DNA of 6,531 bases from Arenicella sp. (GCA_016763815.1 JAESTB010000289.1:1-6531); one strand, 5' to 3'; positions 1 through 6,461 are shown, counted from the stretch's first letter. Numbers and translations: made by a program. Notes: a model not told the origin generated them from the letters alone.

Positions 1-1236
1 TGGATGTACCTGGCAACTTGCATCACGGCGAAAGCTACGATCAGACTCTAGCTTCCAGTAGAAAATGCCTGCCTGCCAAGTGAATGGTTGATCGTTGGCG
101 GACGCTAGGCGAACTTCTTGCGAGAACTGAGCCCAGCTTTGAATACCGATGTCGTGCAACTGAAAAAAGGTTGAACTGAAATCTACTGGTAGTGGTATAT
201 CACCAGCGTTCGAAGTGAAGTCACCTTCACGAATCTCGGTGTTGTCCCACTCTCGGTAAGCGGTGATTGATGTCAAGGTCATTTCCCCAAGGCCAGCGTT
301 AACTTGCACCGATAACGAGGTGGAGTCGTCGATAGTGCGCGTTGTCAAATCATGATCGACTAAGCGTTGGTCTAAGTCTAAATCAGCGACTCCGTTGACC
401 ACACCTTGGCTGTTCGGGTTGGCTGGTGAGTTAGGGTCGCGGCCGTCTGGCAGCAATGATAAGTCTGCACAGCAATCGTCTTCAGCACTGTAGTCTTCGG
501 CAATAAGGAGTACATCTAACGTTTCATTGATGTCCCACTCGAGCATTCCTCGAACGCCCTGTCGGTCATAGCCTTGAATTGTATCGCCGTTGAAGGTGTT
601 GGTGATATAGCCATCGAAGTCGCCGACAAAGCCAGTTAAGCTGGCCCGAACATTGTCACTCAGCGCGCCGGAAACACGACCTTTTAGTCGATATTCATGG
701 TCTTCAAAGATAGATAAATCGACCGAGCCGCTCAACTCCTCGGTTGGCCTTTTAGTGGTTAAATTTACCACACCAGCGGATGCGTTCTTGCCGAATAAGG
801 TGCCTTGGGGGCCACGTAAAACTTCCAACCTTTCTAGATCATACAAATCAGTAAAAGCCTGACCTGAACGACCCAATACGACACCGTCGACAACCGTTGA
901 TACGCTTGGCTCGGCCGCTGTACTAAACGAGATGGTACCAATACCTCGAATTACCACCGCTGAATTACGATTGGTATTACCTTTCCGAAATGACACTGAT
1001 GGAATCAGCTGTTGCAGGCCTTCAAGACCAACCGCATGAGCCGACTCAATTCTCTCCGCGCTCAACACGCTAACCGCAATCGGTACGTCTTGAATACTTT
1101 GCTCGCGCTTTTGAGCGGTGACGACGATTTCTTCCAGAAACCCGTCTTGCTGGCCGAATGCGGGCGATGCCGCAAGCAGTGTAGCAAGTGCGCTAACAAT
1201 GGTGGTTCGAGCTTTGGGTAGAAAATTAATTTTCAT
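1..1236 (-). CDS. TonB-dependent outer-membrane receptor, N-terminal part (C-terminus beyond window)
   Basis: An open frame of 412 codons runs without a stop from ATG at 1236 to the left edge, so the C-terminal part of the barrel is missing. Residues 1-28 look like a signal peptide: Lys/Arg near the start, a hydrophobic run at 13-23, and an Ala-Phe-Gly cleavage site before QQDG. A TonB box, EEIVVTA, follows at 35-41. The plug domain spans about 45-164 and has the family hallmarks VVIRGIG (94-100), VVDGV (115-119) and RGPQGTLFGKN (141-151), ending in NLTTKRP. Beta-barrel strands follow. There is no N-terminal STN signalling domain, so transport without sigma-factor signalling is expected. Such receptors move substrates too large for porins into the periplasm using TonB-ExbBD energy. 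Its place beside a glycosidase and a sugar-type symporter suggests an oligosaccharide or glycoside ligand; this is inference, since the plug does not reveal the ligand. A GAGGAG ribosome site 8 nt upstream supports the start. Confidence 0.95.
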   Translation of the reverse strand, partial: MKINFLPKARTTIVSALATLLAASPAFGQQDGFLEEIVVTAQKREQSIQDVPIAVSVLSAERIESAHAVGLEGLQQLIPSVSFRKGNTNRNSAVVIRGIGTISFSTAAEPSVSTVVDGVVLGRSGQAFTDLYDLERLEVLRGPQGTLFGKNASAGVVNLTTKRPTEELSGSVDLSIFEDHEYRLKGRVSGALSDNVRASLTGFVGDFDGYITNTFNGDTIQGYDRQGVRGMLEWDINETLDVLLIAEDYSAEDDCCADLSLLPDGRDPNSPANPNSQGVVNGVADLDLDQRLVDHDLTTRTIDDSTSLSVQVNAGLGEMTLTSITAYREWDNTEIREGDFTSNAGDIPLPVDFSSTFFQLHDIGIQSWAQFSQEVRLASANDQPFTWQAGIFYWKLESDRSFRRDASCQVHP

Positions 1237-1244
1237 TGCTCTAT

Positions 1245-1250
1245 CTCCTC
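1245..1250 (-). promoter_or_regulatory. Ribosome binding site of the TonB-dependent receptor gene
   Basis: On the minus strand this reads GAGGAG, separated by 8 nt from the ATG at 1236. It is a strong Shine-Dalgarno match and fixes the receptor start, which also places the signal peptide correctly at the N-terminus. Confidence 0.8.
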
Positions 1251-1332
1251 TCTCTTATTTTTAGTTAGTTTTACCAGGGAAAGGCAGCCGTGTACGAACG
1301 TAGTTAATTGACGGCTATTCCCGAGCAAATCC

Positions 1333-1361
1333 AGTTTAACCAGAGTCATCAATTAAAACAA
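1333..1361 (-). promoter_or_regulatory. Possible promoter of the TonB-dependent receptor gene
   Basis: On the minus strand TTGTTT (1361-1356) and TAAACT (1338-1333) are separated by 17 bp, a permissible sigma-70 arrangement with modest matches (3/6 and 4/6). Transcription would start near 1326 and give a leader of about 90 nt. It lies immediately downstream of the palindrome at 1365-1382, so a bound regulator would sit against the -35 element. The alternative is that the AT-rich palindrome itself contains the -10 element (TATAAG). The call is weak. Confidence 0.3.
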
Positions 1362-1364
1362 TAG

Positions 1365-1382
1365 ATATCTTATATAAGATAT
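1365..1382. promoter_or_regulatory. Perfect 18-bp palindrome, candidate GntR operator upstream of the receptor gene
   Basis: The sequence ATATCTTATATAAGATAT is its own reverse complement over 18 bp. It is embedded in a longer imperfect dyad from 1361 to 1388, whose outer arms are ATAG and CTAT. Its centre is about 137 bp upstream of the receptor ATG. Seventeen bases (1368-1384) recur exactly at 6462-6478 upstream of gntR. HutC-type GntR regulators bind AT-rich palindromes of this size, commonly with a central TA step. Assignment to the local GntR protein is inference from that match and from its presence upstream of gntR itself. Confidence 0.65.
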
Positions 1383-1434
1383 AACTATCATGCATATCCA
1401 GTTTTTGGCTTCGTAGAGATAGGCCTAGCCAACG

Positions 1435-1452
1435 AGTCTATTAGACTAGACT
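1435..1452. repeat. Short inverted and direct repeat AGTCTA/TAGACT
   Basis: AGTCTA at 1435-1440 is followed by one base and then TAGACT at 1442-1447, a 13-bp dyad. A second TAGACT ends at 1452, so a hairpin with a 6-bp stem and 6-nt loop (1435-1452) is also possible. It lies 33-50 bp downstream of the symporter stop codon and about 200 bp upstream of the receptor start. No U-tract follows on the minus strand, so it does not look like an intrinsic terminator. It may be a protein site or chance. Confidence 0.3.
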
Positions 1453-1485
1453 TGCGTAATTAGCCTTAAGCCCGCGTGGATAACC

Positions 1486-3216
1486 TTATGCCTGCATAGA
1501 AAGCCGTGTTTTATCAAAGCGTTTAATCGACCAAAAACAAATGGCCACGTTTACCGCCAGCACTATGGCCAAATAACTCCAGAACGCGCTTGAAAGCCCG
1601 CCGACGAGTCCGACCGGTGAAAACAGAAGATACAAAGCAATAATTCCAGCGAACATCGTTGAACTGGCCGCCCATCCATAGCGCCACGGAGTTAGGTCTA
1701 CTTTGGCACTATTGCTAAAATGAGTACCACCTTGCTTAGGCTTTATAAAACCAAAAAACAGCATGATCGCGACTTCAATGAAGAACAGAAGCGCATATAG
1801 ATGAATAAAGTGTATAAGCTCACCATCGGGATCTATCACAAATTTAATAAGGCCATAGGCGATCACGTGAAAAACCACCGCCACTTTGGCACCAATTGCG
1901 GGTACATGGGTAGTGAACAGGCCAACCAGTACGATCGCAATAACGGGGATGTTATAGAAGCCAGTAAAGATACGAATAATCTGCCATAAGCCCTGCTCTG
2001 CGTATTGCAGCATTGGTGCCGCGATGAACGAAAACAATGCGATTACAACACTGGCAATTTTGGCGACCTTGATAAGCTGCGCGTCACTCATCTCCGACTT
2101 AACCAGCGGCTGATATACATCAAGCACAAACAAAGTCGCCGCGCTATTCAGCAACGAGTTAAACGAGCTGAATACAGCACCGAGTAAAACCGCGAGAAAG
2201 AAACCAGATAAGTAAATTGGCAGTACATCCTTAACTAATTGTGGGTAGGCCAAATCCATTTGAGGCACTGCGCCACCAGCCGGCCCGTATAGATGAAATG
2301 CAATCAAGCCTGGTACCATCATCATAAACGGCACCAAAAGCTTGAAGTAACCCGATAGCAACACGCCCTTCTGACCTTCGGCTAAACTGGCGGCGCCAAG
2401 CGTTCTTTGAATCACATATTGATTAGTACCCCAATAAAATAAATTGGCCAGAATCATGCCGGTAAAAATGGTGCCAAACGGCACTGGGTCAGAGGCCGAG
2501 CCGATGGCATTTAGCTTATCAGTATTACTGGTTGCAATGGTTGTTAGCCCCGCCATAAAACTGCCATCACCAAGCATGATAAGCCCGAGCGTTGGCACTA
2601 ATATGCCGATAATAAGCAGACCTATACCGTTAATAGTGTCGGATACCACCACCGCCTTGAGGCCACCAAACACCGCATAAATAGCACCGATTGAACCGAT
2701 AACGATCACCGTTAGAAACACCGACGGCTCGCTCCCTAAGCCAGTTATGGCGGGCACGTCGAAGAGCTTGATCACCGCTAGTGAGCCCGAATAGAGCACC
2801 GATGGGATCGTGACTAAACCATAACCCAGCATAAACAGCACCACCGTAATGCGGCGCACGCCGTCGTCATAACGATCTTTAAGAAAACCTGGTAAGGTGG
2901 TGAACGCGCCAGCCAAATAACGAGGCAAAAAAATCATCGCCATAATGATTGTGGCGAAACCGGCGGTGACTTCCCAGGCCATAGCACTCATATTATGCTG
3001 ATAGGCCGAGCCATTAAGGCCGGTGAGCTGCTCAGCCGACAAATTGGTCAGCAACATCGAGCCGGCAATAAAAATACCGGTTAAACCACGACCGGCTAAA
3101 AAATAACCGTCTTTATCATCGACACTGTCTTTGGTTTTCAAATACGAAATGACACCAACCAGTGCCATGAAGAAAATGCATGATCCTAAGGTAAATAGTA
3201 AGTCTGATGTTTGCAT
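1486..3216 (-). CDS. Sodium:solute symporter (SSS family, YidK/vSGLT-like)
   Basis: This 576-residue inner-membrane protein has about 14 hydrophobic segments, the usual size for sugar-type SSS carriers. From memory of the families, it is most like E. coli YidK (unknown substrate) and Vibrio SGLT. Shared motifs are GYFLAGR (37-43), TNLSAEQLTGL (57-67), YAVFGGLKAV (180-189), and the 258-292 stretch containing NLFYWGTNQ, QRTL and EGQKG. Sodium-site equivalents are visible: L59, A347, S350 and S351 align with vSGLT I65, A361, S364 and S365, and D193 aligns with D189. Several sugar contacts also match: N58, Q63, E82, N258, Y261, W262 and K292. The position of vSGLT Q428 appears to be R415, so the substrate may not be a simple hexose. 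It is the third gene of the minus-strand series, 109 bp after the GH31 gene. The ATG has an AGGGAG ribosome site (3222-3227) only 5 nt upstream. It probably imports the GH31 substrate, or a sugar released from it, into the cytoplasm. Confidence 0.95.
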   Translation of the reverse strand: MQTSDLLFTLGSCIFFMALVGVISYLKTKDSVDDKDGYFLAGRGLTGIFIAGSMLLTNLSAEQLTGLNGSAYQHNMSAMAWEVTAGFATIIMAMIFLPRYLAGAFTTLPGFLKDRYDDGVRRITVVLFMLGYGLVTIPSVLYSGSLAVIKLFDVPAITGLGSEPSVFLTVIVIGSIGAIYAVFGGLKAVVVSDTINGIGLLIIGILVPTLGLIMLGDGSFMAGLTTIATSNTDKLNAIGSASDPVPFGTIFTGMILANLFYWGTNQYVIQRTLGAASLAEGQKGVLLSGYFKLLVPFMMMVPGLIAFHLYGPAGGAVPQMDLAYPQLVKDVLPIYLSGFFLAVLLGAVFSSFNSLLNSAATLFVLDVYQPLVKSEMSDAQLIKVAKIASVVIALFSFIAAPMLQYAEQGLWQIIRIFTGFYNIPVIAIVLVGLFTTHVPAIGAKVAVVFHVIAYGLIKFVIDPDGELIHFIHLYALLFFIEVAIMLFFGFIKPKQGGTHFSNSAKVDLTPWRYGWAASSTMFAGIIALYLLFSPVGLVGGLSSAFWSYLAIVLAVNVAICFWSIKRFDKTRLSMQA

Positions 3217-3238
3217 GATTTCTCCCTAGGGCGTTTTT

Positions 3239-3269
3239 GTAGTGCGGTCTTTTAAGACTCTTTAACTAC
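3239..3269. repeat. Nested inverted repeat in the GH31-symporter gap
   Basis: Outer arms GTAGT (3239-3243) and ACTAC (3265-3269) enclose a tighter dyad, GTCTT-TT-AAGAC (3247-3258). On the minus-strand transcript it would lie about 12 nt before the symporter ribosome site. What follows is A-rich, not U-rich, so it is not a typical terminator. The inner dyad carries the same TCTT and AAGA half-sites as the operators at 1365 and 6462, but with 2 bp between them instead of 4. It could be a weak operator variant, an mRNA structure affecting symporter translation, or chance. Confidence 0.4.
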
Positions 3270-3316
3270 TTTTATAGGTGCTTTTATAGGTGCTTTTTTG
3301 ACTACTTTTATAGGCG
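3269..3316. repeat. Tandem repeat, four 12-bp units, in the GH31-symporter gap
   Basis: The units are CTTTTATAGGTG (3269-3280), an identical copy (3281-3292), a diverged CTTTTTTGACTA (3293-3304), and CTTTTATAGGCG (3305-3316). As a result ACTACTTTTATAGG occurs twice, exactly 36 bp apart (3265-3278 and 3301-3314). The array fills most of the gap between the GH31 stop and the nested inverted repeat. No function can be assigned. It resembles replication-slippage products, and read on the minus strand it presents repeated CTATAAAAG. Confidence 0.8.
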
Positions 3317-3325
3317 TAATGTTTA

Positions 3326-5497
3326 TTAACTGCTTGGCCAGTACTCATGAACTTCGAAGCGACCATCGCTGGCCTGTGGAATCTCGGCCGTGTTCAACGC
3401 CTTAGCGTTCAGCGGGATTTGAGTGCCATTTCTGACAAAAACCGCCATTTCATTTAAGGCTAAAGTTTGTTGGTAAACTTTTGATCCAATTATGCTTTTA
3501 CCGGCTGACAAGTTACTAATATCAAAACGTAACCATTCGCCTTCGGGCAAGTAGAATTCGACTGTGCCACGCGGGTCGAAGCAAGGAACAACCAAAAGAT
3601 CGTCGCCGAACATAAATTGGTTTTCAAACGCCCACGCCTGCTTTTCATTAGGCAAGGCAAGCACCATCGCTCGCTGAACAGGCACACTGTGGTCGACCGA
3701 TTGCCGCATCGTTTTCTGTAGGTATGCTTGCAAACGATAACGTAAATCCAAGGCTTGCATCACGGCCTCATTCGCCTGATCAGAATACGACCAAGGTTCG
3801 CGCGGGCCAATGCCATGCAAACGGTAATGTGCGGAAAATACCGCCGCCTGAGCCCAACGAACGTAAAGCGCGTCATCGCGAGTATCTTTGTAGAAGCCTC
3901 CAATATCGGTAGCGTAAAATGGGCCGCCTGATAGACCCCATGAAAGACCGCCGCGAATATTACCAATCATGCCCTCCCAGTCAGCTTGAGGGTCACCACC
4001 CCATTGGCTGTTAAGGCGTTGGCAACCGGTCCACGCAACTCGGCTAAATAAGAATGGGCCATTTTTTGAGTATTTTTTAGCCGCCTCATAGACACACTTG
4101 TTGTAGAGGAAACCGTAGGCATTATGTAAATTGTCGCCGGTCTCGCCGTTATGAGCCAGCATGTTATTGTCTTCTAGTTGCTCGCCAAAATCAGACTTGA
4201 TCATGTCGACACCCATATCAAACAAGGCTTTGTGCGCCTCTTTCCAATACTGGTAAGCATCAGGGTGCGTAAAATCGACAATACCCGACTTCGGTAGTGA
4301 CGAAAGTACGTCGCCAAAAGCCTGCTGATCCCAATCGTATAAATAGGTCTGGCCATTGCGTTTATCTTTCAAGAACCAGCCATTGAGATCAAACATTTTA
4401 TACAGATCGTGCTTAACCGAGATAAGCGGGTATTCCCAAATGCATACCTTAAAGTCCAGCGCCTTGAGTTCGTCTAGCACGGCTTTGGGGTCTGGCCAGC
4501 GTGACTTATCCCATTCAAAAGCGAAGCGTGTGTCAGTATCTTGCCATGCGCGCCCGTCAATTGTGATGATATCGCATGGCATTTTTCTATCTCTAACCTG
4601 ACGCGCGACAGCCAATAATTCAGCCGGATCTTGATAATAGGCTTTAGATAAAATCACGCCACCACTCCAATTTGGCGGCATGGGTGCTGTGCCAGTTAGA
4701 TTGGTGTACGAGCGGATGATCTCCATACCCCTGTTTCTATACGCAGAGTTGCCGGGCTGAGTGTTGCTCGACTCAGCATTGCTTGCAAAGATAAACAGAT
4801 CTAAACAATGGTCTTCGACCACGATGATATAGCTACGCTGAGACCAGCTTGGGTGGCCAACTGAATGCAGCACAATGCTCGGAGTGTGACTAAAAATACC
4901 CCAGCCTTCGGGGCTCCAAGCAAACGGTGTGTTCTTGTAGGAGACCTCAGCGTTAACGCCAAGCGCATCGGCGTTATATGAACGAATTAGTTGGCCACGC
5001 TTATTTAATGCACCCCACTTCTCACCTAAGCCATAAATCGCTTCGTTCGACTTAAGGTCAACACTGAAGACCCAGCCCTGATCGGTTTTAGCCAGCGGTG
5101 GCACTCTGTGCCGACGAACGAAATGACCATCGGTCGGCGACTGGCTGATTAGCCTGCCGCTGGCATCACTCAATTCGAAAGAGAATGGAGAATACTCTAT
5201 CGACAGGCTCAGGTTACCGTCACTAACGGTGCAACTATGCTCAGCCGTCTCAAGTTTAAGTTGATTTAATTCTGGCGGGTTAAGGATCAAGCCATAGTCA
5301 TAATCTCGCTCGGCCGCGCTGCGCAGTCTAACGCCAGATTGGCTAAACTCGAGTCGAAGATCGCCGTGTGTAGTGCTTAAGCAAACCTGCGTGGAGCAAC
5401 TTAATACCGCCTCGCTGATCACACTGGTGGCATCGATAGCGTTCCAGTCTGGAGTATTAAATTCGAAAGCTTCAGGCGCTGTGGCAGGTTGAGACAC
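3326..5497 (-). CDS. Glycoside hydrolase family 31 enzyme, alpha-xylosidase/alpha-glucosidase-like, cytoplasmic
   Basis: This 723-residue enzyme hydrolyses an alpha-glycosidic bond with retention of configuration. The order is an N-terminal beta-sandwich (about 30-250, with YGLGEKWG at 155-162), a (beta/alpha)8 barrel (about 270-595), and C-terminal beta domains (about 600-715). Compared from memory with E. coli YicI (772 aa), the likely nucleophile is D436 in IKSDFGE and the acid/base is D502 in WGGD. Their spacing of 66 residues equals that in YicI (D416, D482). R486, H561, K434 and D177 also match active-site positions. Differences lie in the substrate pocket: DGRAW at 314-318 replaces the YicI DCFW segment, and WEYP at 354-357 replaces WINP. 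The substrate therefore remains open: alpha-xyloside, alpha-glucoside or another sugar. No signal peptide or membrane segment is present, so the substrate must reach the cytoplasm, presumably through the adjacent symporter. The GTG start follows an AGGA site, and an in-frame TAG lies 10-12 bases upstream of it. Confidence 0.93.
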   Translation of the reverse strand: MSQPATAPEAFEFNTPDWNAIDATSVISEAVLSCSTQVCLSTTHGDLRLEFSQSGVRLRSAAERDYDYGLILNPPELNQLKLETAEHSCTVSDGNLSLSIEYSPFSFELSDASGRLISQSPTDGHFVRRHRVPPLAKTDQGWVFSVDLKSNEAIYGLGEKWGALNKRGQLIRSYNADALGVNAEVSYKNTPFAWSPEGWGIFSHTPSIVLHSVGHPSWSQRSYIIVVEDHCLDLFIFASNAESSNTQPGNSAYRNRGMEIIRSYTNLTGTAPMPPNWSGGVILSKAYYQDPAELLAVARQVRDRKMPCDIITIDGRAWQDTDTRFAFEWDKSRWPDPKAVLDELKALDFKVCIWEYPLISVKHDLYKMFDLNGWFLKDKRNGQTYLYDWDQQAFGDVLSSLPKSGIVDFTHPDAYQYWKEAHKALFDMGVDMIKSDFGEQLEDNNMLAHNGETGDNLHNAYGFLYNKCVYEAAKKYSKNGPFLFSRVAWTGCQRLNSQWGGDPQADWEGMIGNIRGGLSWGLSGGPFYATDIGGFYKDTRDDALYVRWAQAAVFSAHYRLHGIGPREPWSYSDQANEAVMQALDLRYRLQAYLQKTMRQSVDHSVPVQRAMVLALPNEKQAWAFENQFMFGDDLLVVPCFDPRGTVEFYLPEGEWLRFDISNLSAGKSIIGSKVYQQTLALNEMAVFVRNGTQIPLNAKALNTAEIPQASDGRFEVHEYWPSS

Positions 5498-5504
5498 TAA
5501 TAAA

Positions 5505-5508
5505 TCCT
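5505..5508 (-). promoter_or_regulatory. Ribosome binding site that decides the GTG start of the GH31 gene
   Basis: On the minus strand AGGA lies 7 nt before GTG at 5497-5495. An in-frame TAG falls only three codons before that GTG, so no upstream ATG is possible. The next in-frame Met is residue 257, inside the protein, so GTG is the only sensible start. Confidence 0.75.
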
Positions 5509-5545
5509 ACGTAAAGTTGGTGAATCCGAAGTTTAATAAAATTCT

Positions 5546-5620
5546 TGCTAGCCACTAGAATGAAAGCAATTGGAATACTAACCACTAAAATGCTAGCCAC
5601 TAGACTGCTAGCTACTATTT
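5546..5620. repeat. Degenerate tandem repeat, five 15-bp units, overlapping the gntR stop codon
   Basis: The units start at 5546, 5561, 5576, 5591 and 5606. The first, TGCTAGCCACTAGAA, and the fourth, TGCTAGCCACTAGAC, share 14 bases. The third is TACTAACCACTAAAA and the fifth TGCTAGCTACTATTT, while the second (5561-5575) is strongly diverged. The fifth unit contains the gntR stop codon (5617-5615). Because 15 is a multiple of three, the copies stay in the gntR frame. A TAG recurs in that frame in four of the five units, and the terminal unit contributes a double stop, TAGTAG. The array fills most of the 117-bp gap before the GH31 gene. It is not an obvious terminator. Confidence 0.8.
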
Positions 5621-6334
5621 GAGCGATACAGAGTAAACAAAGTTATCGGTGCTGCAATATGCTTGGCTCCATTCAGCCACTCGACCATCGATATTGATGC
5701 TAGAACGCTCGGTCATCAATGCTGGGCTGTCGGCGGCCAAATTGAGGTGTGCGGCTATATCCGCTGGCAAACTCACCGCTTGTAACTCGTCTCGCACCTC
5801 AACAATACTGATGTTGTATTTTTCTTGGTAGAGTGTGTAAAGTGAGTTTGGCAGTTCGCGTTCTTTATCAATGCCGGGAAAAATAGCCAACGGCTGTAAT
5901 ACTCGTTCAAAGATAGCTGGCTTGCCGTTAATCGAGCGAATACGCGTTACTTGCACGAGGTCTAGCTGTTTATCGAGGTTAAGCTTTTTGGCTTCTCGGT
6001 CGGTCGCTATGCGCCGCTCTACGTCAACAATCTCGGTTATTGGTATCAGATCTTCGCCACCCGCTTCACGGTATCGAAAGAAACGAAACATCGAGCTTTC
6101 TTGAGTATGTTCCGACACATAAGTGCCCTTACCTTGGCGCCGGATTAAAATACTTTCGGCCACCAACTGGTTTAACGCTTTGCGTACAGTCCCCTGGCTC
6201 ACGCCTAGCTCAGCGGCCAAAGCGAACTCACTAGGCAAGGCAGCCGCAGGCTTCCAGTAGCCGTCAGCGATACGCACGATCAGCCTGTCGTAAACTTGTT
6301 TGTATAACGGTTGAAAATTAGTACTTAAACTCAT
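5615..6334 (-). CDS. GntR-family transcriptional regulator, HutC/UTRA subfamily
   Basis: This 239-residue DNA-binding regulator has an N-terminal winged helix-turn-helix at about 8-75. It includes the family pattern PLYKQVYDRL (9-18), LPSEFALAAELGVSQGTVRKAL (33-54) and RRQGKGTYV (65-73). A UTRA effector-binding domain spans about 95-235, with the typical FERVLQP and IFPGI segments (142-155) and a conserved hydrophobic beta-sheet end, VYSVSL. Length is normal for the subfamily. HutC-type members usually repress a neighbouring catabolic operon and are released by a pathway metabolite or sugar phosphate; which ligand applies here cannot be read from the sequence. The ATG at 6334 has an AGGA site (6343-6346) 8 nt upstream. 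It is first in the minus-strand series. A palindrome matching the one before the receptor gene lies about 134 bp upstream, suggesting autoregulation and common control of both ends of the locus. Confidence 0.94.
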   Translation of the reverse strand: MSLSTNFQPLYKQVYDRLIVRIADGYWKPAAALPSEFALAAELGVSQGTVRKALNQLVAESILIRRQGKGTYVSEHTQESSMFRFFRYREAGGEDLIPITEIVDVERRIATDREAKKLNLDKQLDLVQVTRIRSINGKPAIFERVLQPLAIFPGIDKERELPNSLYTLYQEKYNISIVEVRDELQAVSLPADIAAHLNLAADSPALMTERSSINIDGRVAEWSQAYCSTDNFVYSVSLK

Positions 6335-6412
6335 TGTATCAATCCTAAATAACGTAGTTTCATTTGTCGGCTAATGCTCATAGCCGATGCTGCATACTTT
6401 GATTTACCACGC

Positions 6413-6442
6413 ATTATAGAGGCGTTAAAAAAAACGTGCTAA
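6413..6442 (-). promoter_or_regulatory. Candidate sigma-70 promoter of gntR (and perhaps the downstream operon)
   Basis: On the minus strand a consensus -10 hexamer TATAAT (6418-6413) is preceded at 18 bp by TTAGCA (6442-6437), a 4/6 match to the -35 consensus. The spacer contains a run of eight T. Transcription would start near 6406, giving a leader of about 70 nt before the gntR ATG. The candidate operator at 6462-6478 lies about 20 bp upstream of the -35. Confidence 0.45.
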
Positions 6443-6461
6443 TAACTCTTGCCTTTTCAGG

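Noticed and set aside
653..1221. Two plus-strand open frames of 69 codons (653-862 and 1012-1221)
   Set aside because: Both are antisense to the receptor gene, whose reading frame gives clear plug-domain motifs. Their translations have no recognisable domain.
1237..1485. Intrinsic terminator between the symporter and receptor genes
   Set aside because: Short dyads are present (for example around 1435-1452) but none is GC-rich and followed by a U-tract on the minus strand.
1491..1500. The TATGC/GCATA dyad at the end of the symporter gene as an attachment or terminator site
   Set aside because: It is a 2-nt-loop dyad of about 12 bp overlapping the last codons, with no partner copy or U-tract; chance is sufficient.
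1801..2680. Plus-strand open frames at 1801-1989, 2005-2187 and 2444-2680
   Set aside because: They lie antisense within the symporter gene, which has strong family motifs across its full length.
3490..4601. Small open frames inside the GH31 gene on both strands (3490-3687, 3724-3912, 3760-3966, 4356-4601)
   Set aside because: The GH31 frame is continuous and contains conserved catalytic motifs over these intervals; the small frames are shadows.
3326..5497. Assignment of the GH31 enzyme as a sulfoquinovosidase (YihQ type)
   Set aside because: The nucleophile segment (IKSDFGEQ) and the acid/base segment (WGGD) resemble YicI, not the ADFGEY and WAGD segments I remember in YihQ, and the YihQ sulfonate-binding Arg/Trp context is not seen.
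5649..6234. Plus-strand open frames within the regulator gene (5649-5831, 5871-6104, 6040-6234)
   Set aside because: They are antisense to a full-length GntR/UTRA protein and show no domain of their own.
6427..6434. The A8 run with CGTT/AACG flanks as a terminator of a gene to the right
   Set aside because: The flanking arms are only 4 bp and enclose the A-run itself, so there is no stem followed by U. It lies in the spacer of the candidate gntR promoter.
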